Made by a program: the position numbers and the translations under genes. From the NCBI GenBank assembly GCA_963205385.1, contig CAUJKE010000019.1, positions 1-56,975 of the forward strand: a stretch of 56,975 bases of DNA. Reading direction: 5' to 3'. Under the pieces are notes generated by a model. That model searched no databases. It saw only the letters and a program-made list of their open reading frames with translations, and was not told the origin of the DNA. Source of the DNA: Planctomycetota bacterium. GTDB lineage: Bacteria > Planctomycetota > Planctomycetia > Pirellulales > Pirellulaceae. Below, in pieces: positions 1 through 9,398 of the stretch (positions within the stretch are counted from its first letter, which is position 1; every line of letters starts with the position of its first letter).

Positions 1-1740
1 CCAGAATTCTTCATCCTGGTTTCCCCAATGGCTAAGCTGCCCGCCATCGAGGCCGGGAAACGCAGGCAGCAGCATCGGCCGCGACGCCTGCTGGCGAAAA
101 TAATTCGCTTCCTTCGTGTAGAAGTCGTACAGGCGATCGCGATTGACGTACTCGCTGGACAGCGGCCAGGCCGTTGGATCGAGTGGGGCCTTGTCGTACA
201 CAAACGGCGCTGGCGCGTGTGAGTGCATGTGCAACTGGTCGGCGAGTCCCGGCGTGTGGCCGAGCGCGAGCAGAAACGCGACGAGATCGCGCTGTTGCGT
301 GGACGACATCGCCGCCGTAAGCCCGTCAGGCATTAGCGTGCCAATCTCGACCAGCTCTTCGAGGCCGCTTTTCGTGAGCCGATGGGCCTCGCCACTGGTG
401 GCGTCTTTCAGGGTAACGGTCATTGCATCTTCCGCCTGTTTGTAGCCTTGGTACGATTTGCCATCCGCGGCGATGGCACGCCAGGCCATAAACTCCGGCT
501 TCACGTTGCGCTGTGGCCAGAGGACCGCTTCCACGATCTGTTCCGGCTTGAGCGTCCGGCCGATCTCTGTCAGCGGCGGGCCGACAGCGCCCCCTTGCTC
601 GCCAACTTTATGGCACGCGAGGCACGCGAATTTCGCGTGGCGGAAAGTCTCCATGCCGCGCTCCACGCGCCCCCGCTCTTTGGCGGCCGTCACAAGCTCC
701 GCGACTAGTTGCGCATCATAAGCTGGCGACTCTCCAGGCGCGACGGCCCCGACTGGGACCCGCGAATGACCGGGCGCATGCGCCCCCTCGTGATTCACAG
801 GCGGCTTGGGCGGAACCGGGGTGCGCGGCGTGGGACGCGGACCAGCGTCTTGGCCTTGAAGCTGGGCGACGAGCCAGTCGAGGCCCGCGAGATTGTCGGC
901 CAGTCGAGCCTCCGCGTCGTCTTGTGTATGGCCAAGAATGCCGATCGGCCCATCGTACTTGCTGCTTGCAATCATTTTGAGTAGTTGCAGGTCAAGTTCC
1001 CCTTGCCCAAGTTGCAGAATCTTGCGGCCATGTGCGTCCCCGTGGAGGTCCATGCCGTTGAGGTTCAGCGCGAGCAAGTGCGGCTGCATCCGCTGGAGCA
1101 GTTCCGCGAAGTGCTCCAGATGCTCATGGCCGTGATGCAAGTTGTAAACAAGGCCGACGTTCTTATGGGTCATCGCTGCGATGATCGCGAGTTGATTGTC
1201 TGGCTCGCCAAACCAGCCGCCGTGATTGTAGAGACCAACTTTGCAAGCTTGTTTCTCGGCGGCGGCGGCGAGCGGTTCGAGAATCCGCACGGCAGCGGCG
1301 ACTTTGTCCGCTTGCCCGCCGCTGGGAGCGGGATCTCCCATCGTGATCCAGAGCTCGGTTTGTACGTCGTGCCGCGCCAGCGCCGCCAGGATTTGCTGGG
1401 CCTCGTCATTGAGGGCCGCGGGAAACCAGAACGCTTGCAGCTTGATGCCGTGCTTCTTCAAGGCTTCCAGTTCGGCATCAAACGTGGGAATATGCTCCGC
1501 CCGCCAATCGTAGGCGAACCGCTTCAAGCCGAGCTTGTCGAGCATGGCGGCGCGCTCTTCCGGCGCTCGCTTGTTCGCGTCGAACGGCACAATGCACCAC
1601 GCGACCAGATTCTCGCGGGCAAATTTCTGGACGGGTTCCCCCGCGACCGCCGGAGACCGGCCGCAAACCACCGCCAACATCGCGATGAGTATCAACAACG
1701 GGCGGCAGGGAAAGGGAGGGGCGATCCGAGCATTGGGCAT
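1..1740 (-). CDS. TIM-barrel / haem-binding c-type cytochrome fusion protein (partial, 3' end outside window)
   Basis: Open from an ATG at 1740 to the left edge (580 codons), so the C-terminus is missing. A GGGAG ribosome site lies about 9 bases before the ATG. The product begins with a hydrophobic signal peptide (residues about 12-36, ending near AVAGEP). Residues 45-300 read as a sugar-phosphate isomerase/epimerase-like TIM barrel (GLYNHGGWFGEP, NVGLVYNLHHGHEH, LALNLNGMD). A proline-rich linker is followed by a haem c site CLACH at residues 373-377 within a PVC-type haem-binding domain (GPPLTEIGRTL, VLWPQRNVKPEF). The remaining C-terminal part (FVYDKAPLDPTAWPLS) resembles the planctomycete DUF6797-type region, from memory. 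It is probably periplasmic. The combination of barrel and cytochrome is known in planctomycetes; the substrate is unknown. Confidence 0.85.
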   Translation of the reverse strand, partial: MPNARIAPPFPCRPLLILIAMLAVVCGRSPAVAGEPVQKFARENLVAWCIVPFDANKRAPEERAAMLDKLGLKRFAYDWRAEHIPTFDAELEALKKHGIKLQAFWFPAALNDEAQQILAALARHDVQTELWITMGDPAPSGGQADKVAAAVRILEPLAAAAEKQACKVGLYNHGGWFGEPDNQLAIIAAMTHKNVGLVYNLHHGHEHLEHFAELLQRMQPHLLALNLNGMDLHGDAHGRKILQLGQGELDLQLLKMIASSKYDGPIGILGHTQDDAEARLADNLAGLDWLVAQLQGQDAGPRPTPRTPVPPKPPVNHEGAHAPGHSRVPVGAVAPGESPAYDAQLVAELVTAAKERGRVERGMETFRHAKFACLACHKVGEQGGAVGPPLTEIGRTLKPEQIVEAVLWPQRNVKPEFMAWRAIAADGKSYQGYKQAEDAMTVTLKDATSGEAHRLTKSGLEELVEIGTLMPDGLTAAMSSTQQRDLVAFLLALGHTPGLADQLHMHSHAPAPFVYDKAPLDPTAWPLSSEYVNRDRLYDFYTKEANYFRQQASRPMLLPAFPGLDGGQLSHWGNQDEEFW

Positions 1741-1923
1741 TGCGAGAGACTCCCAGCGGGTGGCCGTGGTGGGCCGATTTCTTCGTCAGCAATCACGGCG
1801 TGCGTTGATGTTGAGATGTGTAGCGTAGTTTAATGCGGCGTGGTCGCGACTTCCACTTGGCGGCGAATCGCCGCCTGCCATCGGCCATTCGTCGGCGGGG
1901 CCGTGTGCGTTATGATAAGCGGC

Positions 1924-2877
1924 ATGAAGCTGCCACGAATTGCTGTCACCATGGGCGACCCCGCCGGCATTGGTCCCGAACTCTGTTTGCGGCTACTGGC
2001 CGAGAAATCATTGCAAAGCTTGTGCGCGCCTGTCGTGATCGGCGACGCCGGCGTGCTGGCGCGCGTCGCGGAAGAACTGCAATTGCCGCTCCCACGCGGC
2101 GGGGACGTAATCGACCTAGCCGTGATGGACGCGGCCACGGTGACGCCGGGCATCGTCAGTTCTGAATGCGGCGAAGCGGCCTATCGCTACATCCTGCACG
2201 CCATTGAACTTGCCCAACTCGGCGAAGTTCAGGCGATTGCCACGGGGCCGATCAACAAGGAAGCGTTGCACGCCGCCGGCTATGCCTACCCAGGCCACAC
2301 CGAAATCTTCGCCGAACGCTTCGCCGCCGTGCGTTCGTGCATGATGCTCACGTCTGCAGAGATCACCTGTAGTTTGGTGACGGTGCATGTCGGCTATCAC
2401 GAAGTTCCGGCCCTGTTGACGACCGCGCGGATTCTCGAAGTGATTGAACTCACGGCACGCGCGATGCATCGCTTACGCGGACATGCGCCGCGGTTGATTG
2501 TGTGCGGACTGAACCCGCACGCCGGCGAGCATGGCCTGTTTGGCAACCGCGAAGAAGAACGAATCATCGCACCGGCGGTGCTCGCGGCGCGCGAGCGCGG
2601 TTACGAAGTCGTTGGCCCGCTCCCGCCGGATACCGCGTTCCTGCCCGCCCGGCGCGACGAAACGGACGCCTACATCTGCATGTATCACGACCAAGGGTTG
2701 ATCCCGCTCAAGGCGATCGCGTTTGATTCGGCCGTCAACACCACGCTCGGGCTTCCCATCGTCCGCACCAGCGTCGACCACGGCACCGCGTTCGATATCG
2801 CCTGGCAAGGCAAAGCGAGCGCGGCGAGCCTGGTGAAAGCCGTGGAGATGGCCGTGCAATTGTCGGGGAATCCGTGA
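1924..2877 (+). CDS. pdxA: 4-hydroxythreonine-4-phosphate dehydrogenase family protein
   Basis: A 317-residue protein matching PdxA, the NAD-dependent, metal-dependent dehydrogenase that oxidises 4-phosphohydroxythreonine in the DXP-dependent vitamin B6 pathway. Visible family motifs: [11 protein letters not shown] at the N-terminus, GPINKEAL, a GHTE segment, [10 protein letters not shown] (metal-ligand His region) and [18 protein letters not shown] near the C-terminus. The frame is open upstream to 1840, but the family length and the [11 protein letters not shown] start favour the ATG at 1924; an ATG at 1912 would add four residues. It is divergent from the gene to its left and convergent with the ABC operon to its right. 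PdxA paralogues (PdxA2, acting on erythronate phosphates) cannot be excluded from sequence alone. Confidence 0.92.
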   Translation: MKLPRIAVTMGDPAGIGPELCLRLLAEKSLQSLCAPVVIGDAGVLARVAEELQLPLPRGGDVIDLAVMDAATVTPGIVSSECGEAAYRYILHAIELAQLGEVQAIATGPINKEALHAAGYAYPGHTEIFAERFAAVRSCMMLTSAEITCSLVTVHVGYHEVPALLTTARILEVIELTARAMHRLRGHAPRLIVCGLNPHAGEHGLFGNREEERIIAPAVLAARERGYEVVGPLPPDTAFLPARRDETDAYICMYHDQGLIPLKAIAFDSAVNTTLGLPIVRTSVDHGTAFDIAWQGKASAASLVKAVEMAVQLSGNP

Positions 2878-2982
2878 TCCGCCCTGCGTTGCTAGCGCTC
2901 AGATAGGTATGTGCCCTTTGGCTGTTTGCGACGAATGGAAATCGTTTCGCACCGGGGACCGACGCGAACCTCCTGCCAGACT

Positions 2983-4125
2983 TCAAGCTTGCCGTAGTGC
3001 TGGCACGATGTCGGTTCTGGAAGCACGCCAGGCGGGGACGACTCCGGCGAGAATTCCCGCGATGGCGGCGACGGTGACGCCTGTGAGTGCGAGTCGCAAC
3101 GACGGCGTGAAGGCGATCGTCACCGCTTCCGCTCCCACCGACAGACTGCTGACTTCCAACGTCAGCATCGCGACGCCCACACCGAGGATGCCGCCAGCGA
3201 TACTCATGAGCACACTTTCGGTCAACACGAGGCCAAAGACCCTCGCGCCAGTGAAACCAATGGTTTGCAGCACGGCATATTCCTTAACGCGATCCTCGAC
3301 GGACATGATGGTCGTTGTGGCAACCAGCGCCAGCACCAGGCCAACGCACGCATAGCCTAGATAATGCGCCATCCCGATCAATTGCGCGAGGTCGCCCAGG
3401 GCCTTGGCTTGAAAGACTCCCTTGGGTCGCGTATCCGTTTCGATGGGACCGTTTCGAAACTTCTCGTCAATCTCTGCACATTTGGCGATGGCATCAACGC
3501 CGGGATTTAGCAGCACCTCGATTTGTGTGACGGTGCCGACCAGATCCAGACCTTTGCTTCGTTGCAGAAATTCCAAATGCGAGTAGATGTAGTTCTCTTC
3601 GGCCGGATCAGCGCTGCTGTAGAGCCCTGCGACATTCACGCTCAGGTCGCCGATGGAAAACTTATCGCCCACACGGATGCCACGTCGCGCCGCGACGGCG
3701 CGCCCGATCACGGCGGCATCTTGATGCCGCTCAAACTCGTCCCACGTTCCGGAAACCAGCTTGAAATCGCGAGCCTGGCGAAGCTTTTGCGGTGGGATGC
3801 CGTAGAAGACCACCACATCCAAGCTCGCGCGGCAGTTGTTCGTGAAGACCTGGATCGGCACAACGTCCTGGACACCTTCCAGGCGAGCGATCTGTTGGTC
3901 GTAGTCTTGCGGCAAATGACTCGTGGCGGGACAGAACTTGTTGGCCTGAAACACAATCAACGACCCCTTCGCCACTTGCCGCCGCTGAAGATCGTGCATG
4001 CCTTCTTGAACCGCGCCCACAAAGCAGAAGACAAACAGCGCGACCGCTGAACCGCTCACCGTCAGCAACGTGCGCGAGCGATGTCCCCAGAGCGTGTGGA
4101 GTGTGTACGGCAGAAACTTAAACAT
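2983..4125 (-). CDS. ABC transporter permease, FtsX/MacB-like
   Basis: A 380-residue permease of the FtsX/MacB/DevC fold: one N-terminal membrane segment (residues about 16-40, SRTLLTVSGSAVALFVFCFV), a large periplasmic domain (about 45-255) and three C-terminal membrane segments (about 260-375), the second and third around TESVLMSIAGGILGVG and a terminal PAWRASRTDIVPALR motif typical of this family. It is the last gene of a five-gene minus-strand operon, five bases after the ATPase stop. The family moves lipoproteins, peptides, antibiotics or glycolipids with an HlyD-type adaptor, and energy comes from the neighbouring ATPase. The substrate is not evident. Confidence 0.93.
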   Translation of the reverse strand: MFKFLPYTLHTLWGHRSRTLLTVSGSAVALFVFCFVGAVQEGMHDLQRRQVAKGSLIVFQANKFCPATSHLPQDYDQQIARLEGVQDVVPIQVFTNNCRASLDVVVFYGIPPQKLRQARDFKLVSGTWDEFERHQDAAVIGRAVAARRGIRVGDKFSIGDLSVNVAGLYSSADPAEENYIYSHLEFLQRSKGLDLVGTVTQIEVLLNPGVDAIAKCAEIDEKFRNGPIETDTRPKGVFQAKALGDLAQLIGMAHYLGYACVGLVLALVATTTIMSVEDRVKEYAVLQTIGFTGARVFGLVLTESVLMSIAGGILGVGVAMLTLEVSSLSVGAEAVTIAFTPSLRLALTGVTVAAIAGILAGVVPAWRASRTDIVPALRQA

Positions 4126-4130
4126 CAGTG

Positions 4131-4850
4131 TTAGCCTGCGACTTCCTGAATCGATTGAACTGCGGGGTGCGATCCGCCTGACTGCACCAGCTTGCCGTGC
4201 TGGAGTTGATACTGTTTATGGGCAATCTTGGCGGCGTCGGCGTCGTGCGTCACCATCAGCAGCGTGACATTGAGTTGTTCGTTCAAACGCTGGAGTAAAT
4301 CCAGTATTTGATCGGACGTGACAGGGTCGAGATCGCCTGTCGGTTCGTCCGCGACGACAACTTTGGGATGCGCGACAATCGCCCGCGCGATCCCCACGCG
4401 CTGTTCCTGTCCGCCGGACATCTGCCGCGGGTAGTGGCCGGCCCGATCGAGCAGGTCAACCGCGCCGAGTGCGATTTCGATCCGCTTGCGCCGCTCGCTG
4501 CTGGACATGGGGAGCAGCAGCAAAGGGAGTTCGATGTTTTCGTAAGCGGTTAGCACGGGCACGAGGTTGTGGGTCTGGAAGATATAGCCCAAATTCGCAG
4601 CGCGCCAGTTCGCGAGCTTCGTCCGCGAGAGGCGCGTGATCTCCACGCCGTCGATCACGATGCGCCCGCTACTGGGCTTGTCGATGCTGGCAATCAGGTT
4701 CAGTAGCGTCGACTTTCCCGTTCCACTGGCCCCCATCAAGGAAATGAATTCCCCCTGCTCGATATCCAGCGAGACATCATCCAGCGGCGTGATCGTCTCG
4801 CCGCCTTTGCGATAGACCTTCGTGACGTGTTGAATTTCAATGAGGGGCAT
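4131..4850 (-). CDS. ABC transporter ATP-binding protein (LolD/MacB/DevA type)
   Basis: A 239-residue nucleotide-binding subunit. Walker A is GASGTGKST (about residues 39-47), the Q-loop is [11 protein letters not shown], the signature motif reads [15 protein letters not shown] and Walker B is [14 protein letters not shown], followed by the switch histidine in [12 protein letters not shown]. The DEPTGDLD wording is typical of the LolD/MacB/FtsE branch, which pairs with FtsX-fold permeases. Its start overlaps the end of the adaptor gene by 14 bases and its stop lies five bases before the downstream permease, so translation is probably coupled. It is predicted to sit on the cytoplasmic face and power one or both permeases of this operon. 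Confidence 0.95.
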   Translation of the reverse strand: MPLIEIQHVTKVYRKGGETITPLDDVSLDIEQGEFISLMGASGTGKSTLLNLIASIDKPSSGRIVIDGVEITRLSRTKLANWRAANLGYIFQTHNLVPVLTAYENIELPLLLLPMSSSERRKRIEIALGAVDLLDRAGHYPRQMSGGQEQRVGIARAIVAHPKVVVADEPTGDLDPVTSDQILDLLQRLNEQLNVTLLMVTHDADAAKIAHKQYQLQHGKLVQSGGSHPAVQSIQEVAG

Positions 4851-6486
4851 CCGCGTCGACTCCCATGGGCAAGCGATTCAGTGTTGTGGAATGTTCGCGC
4901 GGCGGCGACGAGTTCGCTAAGCCAAGTGAGGCATCTTCGCTTGTCACTTGAATCCGGTCGCCGTCTTGCAGACCTTCGATTCCGCTGGAGATGAGTCGGC
5001 TTGCGGCCGTCAAACCGCTCTTGATTTCGACGAGGCCGTTGTTGCCGGTGTCGCCTGGTTGCACGGCAACTTTCCGCGCAACGCCGGCCGATTGGTCGGC
5101 AATCCAGACAAAGGCGCCGCTATCGCTGTGCTGGATCAACTGTTGCAGCACAAAGAGCTTGAGTTCTTGCGCCGGCTCCGAACTTTGCGCGCGTTCCTGC
5201 GGAGCGAGAAACGTCACATCCACGAGCATCTCCGGTTTGAACACCGGCAGCGGATCGGGAATTTCGACTTTGACCTGCAGCGTATTCTTTTGGATGTCGG
5301 CTTCAGAACTGACAAACAGCACTTTGCCTGTGATGGGGGACGAAAGTGCCGGGTTGTCGATCTCGACCGGCTGCTCGAGGCGAACTTTCGGGATGTCCTC
5401 GAAGCGTACATCCACGCGCACTTGCAGCATCTGGGGGTCGTACATGGTCACCACCGTGCTACCATCCGACCCAGGCATTTGAGTTTGCATGGCGCCGCCG
5501 CCGATGCGCGCCCCGGGGGTGGCGATCAGCCGATAGACGCGGCCAGCGATCGGCGCGCGGATGGTCATGCGATCCAATTGCAGCTTCGCCTCGGCGACCG
5601 ACACGCGAACTTGTTCCACGCGGGCTTGAGCCCCTTTTAGCTGGGCCTCGGCCTGGTCCTTGGCCTTGAGTTCGTCGGCCAAGAGCTCCAATTGCTTTTG
5701 TAACGCGTCGCGGCGCTGGACGAGCGCTTCCTGTTCCTTTTCGAGCGAAGCGCGGCGACTTTCCAATTCTTCCACCAGCGCCTGGGCGGAATCCAGATTG
5801 GCTTTGGCGATGTCAATTTTTATACCGGCCACAGCGTCGCGCGCCGCCGTCTTGCCGGCATAATTTTTCCGTGCGAGTTCGTAATCGGCCGCCGCACGGC
5901 GCGCTTCAAAGGGGAGATTCTTGAGCTGCGTGTCGATTTTGGCCAGCATCGCCTCCGCTTCACCCAAGGCCGCCTGCAAATGCACCGGCTGCTCATAGCG
6001 CGTGACCGCCGCCGCCAGCGCCGCCTGTGCTTCGGCGAGTTCCGCTTCGCGCAGATGGAGGTCGGCGATGGATCGGTCGTAAGCCAATTGGGCGTCGTCT
6101 TTCACTAATTCCGCAATCGCTTCCCCCGCCTGCACCGGTTGATCTTGCACCACCAACAGCGTCTGCACCACGCCCGGCGCGAGCGCCGCGACGCGTACAG
6201 GCGTCGGACGCGGTTCGATCCAGCCGGCCGCTTGGAACAGCGGCGCACCAGAAGGTTGAACGTCCGCGGTTGTCGAGAACACCGGCACGACCGTCACCAA
6301 GCGCGGCGGGAAGAGCATGTCCCACGACGCCCAGGCCACGAGCGACAGGAAGCCACAGATCAGTAGCAGCGGCAAGACGTAGCGGGTCATCAGGCGCCGG
6401 CGAGTCCGGACCGTAGCCCTGCTCGCAGGGCCACGGTCGATGGCTAGTTCTCGCAGATCAACAGAAGCAGACATGGCGATGCTCAC
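4837..6486 (-). CDS. HlyD-family periplasmic adaptor (membrane fusion protein)
   Basis: A 549-residue membrane fusion protein: a membrane anchor at residues about 36-56 ([20 protein letters not shown]), a biotinyl-lipoyl-like half motif ([23 protein letters not shown]), a long Ala/Glu/Lys-rich coiled coil (about 130-315), the second lipoyl half ([14 protein letters not shown]) and beta-barrel and proximal domains. This architecture matches DevB/MacA-type adaptors that couple FtsX-fold permeases to the cell envelope. The 5' end overlaps the lipoprotein gene by four bases (GTGA), giving a GTG start at 6486; an ATG at 6474 is an equally reasonable start and would shorten the protein by four residues. 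It is longer than typical MacA, mainly through the coiled coil. Confidence 0.92.
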   Translation of the reverse strand: MSIAMSASVDLRELAIDRGPASRATVRTRRRLMTRYVLPLLLICGFLSLVAWASWDMLFPPRLVTVVPVFSTTADVQPSGAPLFQAAGWIEPRPTPVRVAALAPGVVQTLLVVQDQPVQAGEAIAELVKDDAQLAYDRSIADLHLREAELAEAQAALAAAVTRYEQPVHLQAALGEAEAMLAKIDTQLKNLPFEARRAAADYELARKNYAGKTAARDAVAGIKIDIAKANLDSAQALVEELESRRASLEKEQEALVQRRDALQKQLELLADELKAKDQAEAQLKGAQARVEQVRVSVAEAKLQLDRMTIRAPIAGRVYRLIATPGARIGGGAMQTQMPGSDGSTVVTMYDPQMLQVRVDVRFEDIPKVRLEQPVEIDNPALSSPITGKVLFVSSEADIQKNTLQVKVEIPDPLPVFKPEMLVDVTFLAPQERAQSSEPAQELKLFVLQQLIQHSDSGAFVWIADQSAGVARKVAVQPGDTGNNGLVEIKSGLTAASRLISSGIEGLQDGDRIQVTSEDASLGLANSSPPREHSTTLNRLPMGVDADAPH

Positions 6487-7016
6487 TTTGTGACGTAGAT
6501 ACCGGTTGCCAGAACCGTGAGATTTCCGGCGTCGTCCCGTTGCGCTTTGCCTTTGACGACGACCCGTGATAGCTCGGTGACATGCAGCAGTTCCCGCGCG
6601 TCGGCCTGGACGGGATTGCCCTGCTCATCGACGACTTTCACCAGCGCGGTGGACGTCGGCAGCTTATCGGTTTCGCAGCAGTAATCCCACGGGCTCTCGC
6701 ACTGGTCGCCTGGAATGTCGCTACAGGCTTGCAGCGAATCATCGACAATGGTGAAGGCGGCGCGGCCCTTGACCCACGGATTTTCGGCGCCTCCGATGCG
6801 CCCCACCAACAAGACCTCGTCGCCATCGACGGCCGACTGGCGCGTGGCGATGACCGCTTGCGCACCGGACGGTTCCTCGCTGATGAGGAACTTCGCGCCG
6901 TCAATCGCAGCCTCTGCGCCTTGGCCGGAAACTTTGGGTTGCGCCGAGTTCTCCGTGGAGCATCCCACCGCGACCGCGAAACCCAGACAAAACAGCGGTA
7001 AAGCAAAACTTCTCAT
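6483..7016 (-). CDS. predicted lipoprotein of the ABC operon
   Basis: A 177-residue protein with a lipoprotein signal (MRSFALPLFCLGFAVAVGC; lipobox AVGC), so it is probably lipid-anchored outside the cytoplasm. The frame is open to 7061, but the ATG at 7016 has an AGGAG ribosome site and begins the signal peptide. The mature part contains DEVLLVGRIGGAENPW, a Cys pair region (SLQACSDIPGDQCESPWDYCC) with four clustered cysteines, and a VVKGKAQRDDAGNLTVLATGIYV ending that resembles an OB-fold-like strand set. I do not recognise a named family. It lies between the first permease and the adaptor, which suggests it is a substrate-binding or assembly partner of the transporter, or a cargo. Confidence 0.85.
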   Translation of the reverse strand: MRSFALPLFCLGFAVAVGCSTENSAQPKVSGQGAEAAIDGAKFLISEEPSGAQAVIATRQSAVDGDEVLLVGRIGGAENPWVKGRAAFTIVDDSLQACSDIPGDQCESPWDYCCETDKLPTSTALVKVVDEQGNPVQADARELLHVTELSRVVVKGKAQRDDAGNLTVLATGIYVTK

Positions 7017-7087
7017 TTCATTCTCCTGAGGTTTTGTCGGCCGCAAAGCGCGACCGAACATTGGTAGACAACCATAAAATCAAAACA

Positions 7088-8251
7088 TCAAACAGCTTTG
7101 AGCCCTTCCACAATCGGCATCCGCAGCGCGCGGATCGCCGGTGGAATCGCCCCCACAAATCCCAGTAAAAATCCAACACCGCAGCCAATCAACACTGCCG
7201 TGCTATCGATGCGCAGGGAAAATGCCCCCATCGTAAAACGCACCGCCGCATCATTGAGAAACACCAACGCGATGAATGCCGCCAGCAGGCTCGCCGCCGC
7301 GGATAGCAGCACGCCTTCCTGAATCAATCCGATCAAGATCGCGCGCCGCACGAAACCCAGCGTTTGCAACATGGAGAGTTCGGGAATTCTTCCCACGACC
7401 GATCCATACATCGTGTTCAGTCCCGCGAAAATGCCAGCCCCGGAAATGAGCAACACCACCAGCCATGCCAGCCAGCGGATCGGGCCATAGTCTCGTTGCA
7501 GCGTGGCGTAGTAGTCCGTTTCGCGCATCGACTGAAGTTCCAGATCGAGTCGTTCCTTACAAAACAGGTCCAGGTCCGAAAAGTCCGCGCCGGGCGCCAA
7601 GGTGACAGCCACAATGCTCAAGTCTTGGCGCTTCATCGCTTGTTGCAGTTCATCGAGTCGGCACCAAATCTCTGATTCGAATGCGGCGCCGCCTGCCGAA
7701 AACACACCGCCGACGCGCCAAGTTCTCCCTTCAAAGGAAACCGTTTTTCCGATGCCCAGTTCATCGCTCACCGCCCCTAGTTTCGTGGCGACCATTTTGC
7801 CAATCATCACCTCGCCGGCCTTCGGCCAATCTCCAGTTTCGATTTCCACTTGCCGCCTGACCAACAATGCGGAACGGGTCACACCGCGCACGAGTCCCAT
7901 GGCGGGCTCATGGTCGCCGACCACGACCTCCGTGCCGAGGTACAGTTCCGGCGAAACATACTTCTGGTTAAATCGTTCCTGAATGCCAGGGACGCTCGCA
8001 GGCACGAGATCGCTCGTACGCATCGGGATCGATGAATACTCGAGGTTCTCGCCCATGCCCAGCGAGAAGACGATGGCGGTGCTTGCATCGCCGCTGACCG
8101 CAAGCGAACGCTCCAGGCCGCGAATGAACCCCACGACGACCAGCACCAACACAATCACCGTCGTCAGGCCCAAGAACGTCAAGGACGTTCGCAGCGGGCG
8201 ACGAAAGAGATTGCGAATTGGATACTCCCAGGGGAGCATGCGAAAGAACAT
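7088..8251 (-). CDS. ABC transporter permease, FtsX/MacB-like (second permease)
   Basis: A 387-residue permease with the same plan as the one at 2983-4125: N-terminal membrane segment ([26 protein letters not shown], about residues 18-44), a periplasmic domain (about 50-260) and three C-terminal segments ending in [17 protein letters not shown]. It is the first gene of the operon, 71 bases ahead of the lipoprotein gene. The two permeases are clearly different in sequence, so a heterodimeric membrane core like LolCE is a reasonable inference, in contrast to the homodimeric MacB. A single ATPase gene serves the operon. Confidence 0.93.
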   Translation of the reverse strand: MFFRMLPWEYPIRNLFRRPLRTSLTFLGLTTVIVLVLVVVGFIRGLERSLAVSGDASTAIVFSLGMGENLEYSSIPMRTSDLVPASVPGIQERFNQKYVSPELYLGTEVVVGDHEPAMGLVRGVTRSALLVRRQVEIETGDWPKAGEVMIGKMVATKLGAVSDELGIGKTVSFEGRTWRVGGVFSAGGAAFESEIWCRLDELQQAMKRQDLSIVAVTLAPGADFSDLDLFCKERLDLELQSMRETDYYATLQRDYGPIRWLAWLVVLLISGAGIFAGLNTMYGSVVGRIPELSMLQTLGFVRRAILIGLIQEGVLLSAAASLLAAFIALVFLNDAAVRFTMGAFSLRIDSTAVLIGCGVGFLLGFVGAIPPAIRALRMPIVEGLKAV

Positions 8252-8296
8252 GGTCGTGCGACTGCCATGGCCGGGGGTTCAAACCAGTGAGTTCAT

Positions 8297-8314
8297 CGCG
8301 GTCCAGCGACCGCG
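8297..8314. repeat. short perfect inverted repeat upstream of the ABC operon
   Basis: CGCGGT - 6-base spacer - ACCGCG, 46 bases before the start of the first permease gene. It could be an operator, a leader hairpin or a weak terminator of the gene at 8394; no T-run follows on either strand. Confidence 0.4.
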
Positions 8315-8393
8315 GTGCGACGCGTGAGAGTGAGCCGGGAGTTTGCTGCGAATCGTCATACGACTCGACAGAAAGCTCGCGACTCGGCGCGCG

Positions 8394-8831
8394 TTAACAC
8401 AGAAAAGATTGATGCAAAATGCGCAGCAGTCGCCCGTGATTTAAGTCCCAAGCGAGGCGTTCACAACCTTGGTGTTCGCGCGTGACGGCCAGATGACCGC
8501 ACGTAAACGTTTCGTCCGACAAGATGACCGGCGCAACACACGGTTGGTCGCCGCCTGTCCATTCGCAAGGCCTTTCGAGCACCGCTCCGCCACAGATTCC
8601 CTGGCAGGAAGACTCGCGGGGGAGCTGGCGAGGCGCTGGTTGCTTCTGCTCGGTAGGTTGCGGCTGACAACAGCAGCAGCCAGCATGTTCATGCTCGAAG
8701 CGTTCGATCGGCGCGGCCGCCGCAACTTCCGCCCCATCGCCAGACGTACCCTCACATTGTCCAAGACCGCACCTGAGTGGGCAGGCAAAGACGGCGAAAA
8801 TCAGCGCTAGGGTGGTTACGTGAGTGAACAT
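8394..8831 (-). CDS. Cys-rich secreted protein, planctomycete type, function unknown
   Basis: A 145-residue protein with an N-terminal signal peptide (FTHVTTLALIFAVFACPLRC) and many cysteines: CPLRCGLGQC, a run HEHAGCCCCQP, a middle SSCQGICGGAVL, and single cysteines near CEWTGGDQPCV and TCGHLAV. I recall a planctomycete-specific family with the pattern CPxxC ... C-rich/His ... C-x-C-GAVL, often beside metal-efflux genes; that is memory, not a search. Cysteine and histidine clustering suggests metal binding or disulfide structure outside the cytoplasm. It lies 142 bases ahead of the ABC operon on the same strand and could share its transcript. It is divergent from the sigma-54 promoter at 8962. 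Confidence 0.75.
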   Translation of the reverse strand: MFTHVTTLALIFAVFACPLRCGLGQCEGTSGDGAEVAAAAPIERFEHEHAGCCCCQPQPTEQKQPAPRQLPRESSCQGICGGAVLERPCEWTGGDQPCVAPVILSDETFTCGHLAVTREHQGCERLAWDLNHGRLLRILHQSFLC

Positions 8832-8961
8832 AGGCGATCAATTCCATACTACCTTACCGCGAATGAGACGGTGCGGCAAGATGAGAAATCCGCCGTTAGT
8901 AGGTGCCGCCCACTGTCACCGCCTGTTGAGAGGGGCGAATCGCTGTCGCAATAGCGCTGCA

Positions 8962-8977
8962 TGGCACGGCAATTGCA
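8962..8977 (+). promoter_or_regulatory. sigma-54 (RpoN) promoter, -24/-12 elements
   Basis: TGGCACG-N4-TTGCA, a full match to the sigma-54 core (TGGCACG at 8962-8968, TTGCA at 8973-8977). The predicted transcript starts near 8988 and reads into the small gene at 9089 after a leader of about 100 bases. The leader contains a seven-codon reading frame at 9001-9021 (ATG ... TGA) and a repeated ACTATTGTA segment at about 8977 and 9004. An enhancer-binding activator is required by this promoter class; none is encoded in the window. Confidence 0.8.
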
Positions 8978-9088
8978 CTATTGTACGACTGTATTTGTGT
9001 ATGACTATTGTATTTGCGTGAAATGCTCGACCGGCTGGCTTAACGGACCTCGCGCGGCCGCCGATGGACTCCTAGAAGGAAGTAATTC

Positions 9089-9352
9089 ATGAGCAGCGAT
9101 CTCAAAAGAGTGATTGTGACACAGAGTTCATGCCACCATTGTGGCGTGGACGCCGTCGAAGTTTATCATCAGCACTTTCCCGAAATGCGGATCAGCGGCA
9201 ACTCCGCGCTCCAGGCGGCGGAACGTCTGTGTGCGCACTTGGAGTCCGAGCTCGATGCTGTATCCGATCCGTTGCATCGCAATCCGGTGCAATTCGCGAT
9301 CGCCGATGTCCAAGCGTTTCTGTGCGAACAGCAAGCGAAACATCCCTCGTAA
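9089..9352 (+). CDS. small protein of unknown function
   Basis: An 87-residue protein with an AGGAAG ribosome site before the ATG. Near the N-terminus it has a short metal-site-like cluster, SSCHHCG, then an amphipathic middle (SALQAAERLCAHLESELDAV) and an acidic C-terminal half. There is no signal peptide or membrane segment, so it is probably cytoplasmic. The gene stands alone behind a clear sigma-54 promoter and is followed 46 bases later by the DUF488 gene, so the two probably form one transcript. I do not recognise the family; the CHHC cluster might bind a metal. Confidence 0.8.
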   Translation: MSSDLKRVIVTQSSCHHCGVDAVEVYHQHFPEMRISGNSALQAAERLCAHLESELDAVSDPLHRNPVQFAIADVQAFLCEQQAKHPS

Positions 9353-9398
9353 AGACCTTGAGGTTTCTACGGCCTCTGGAAGCTCAGGGCACGTTCCC

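Noticed and set aside
985..1833. 282-residue plus-strand frame
   Set aside because: Antisense shadow of the TIM-barrel/cytochrome gene; no family features and no ribosome site.
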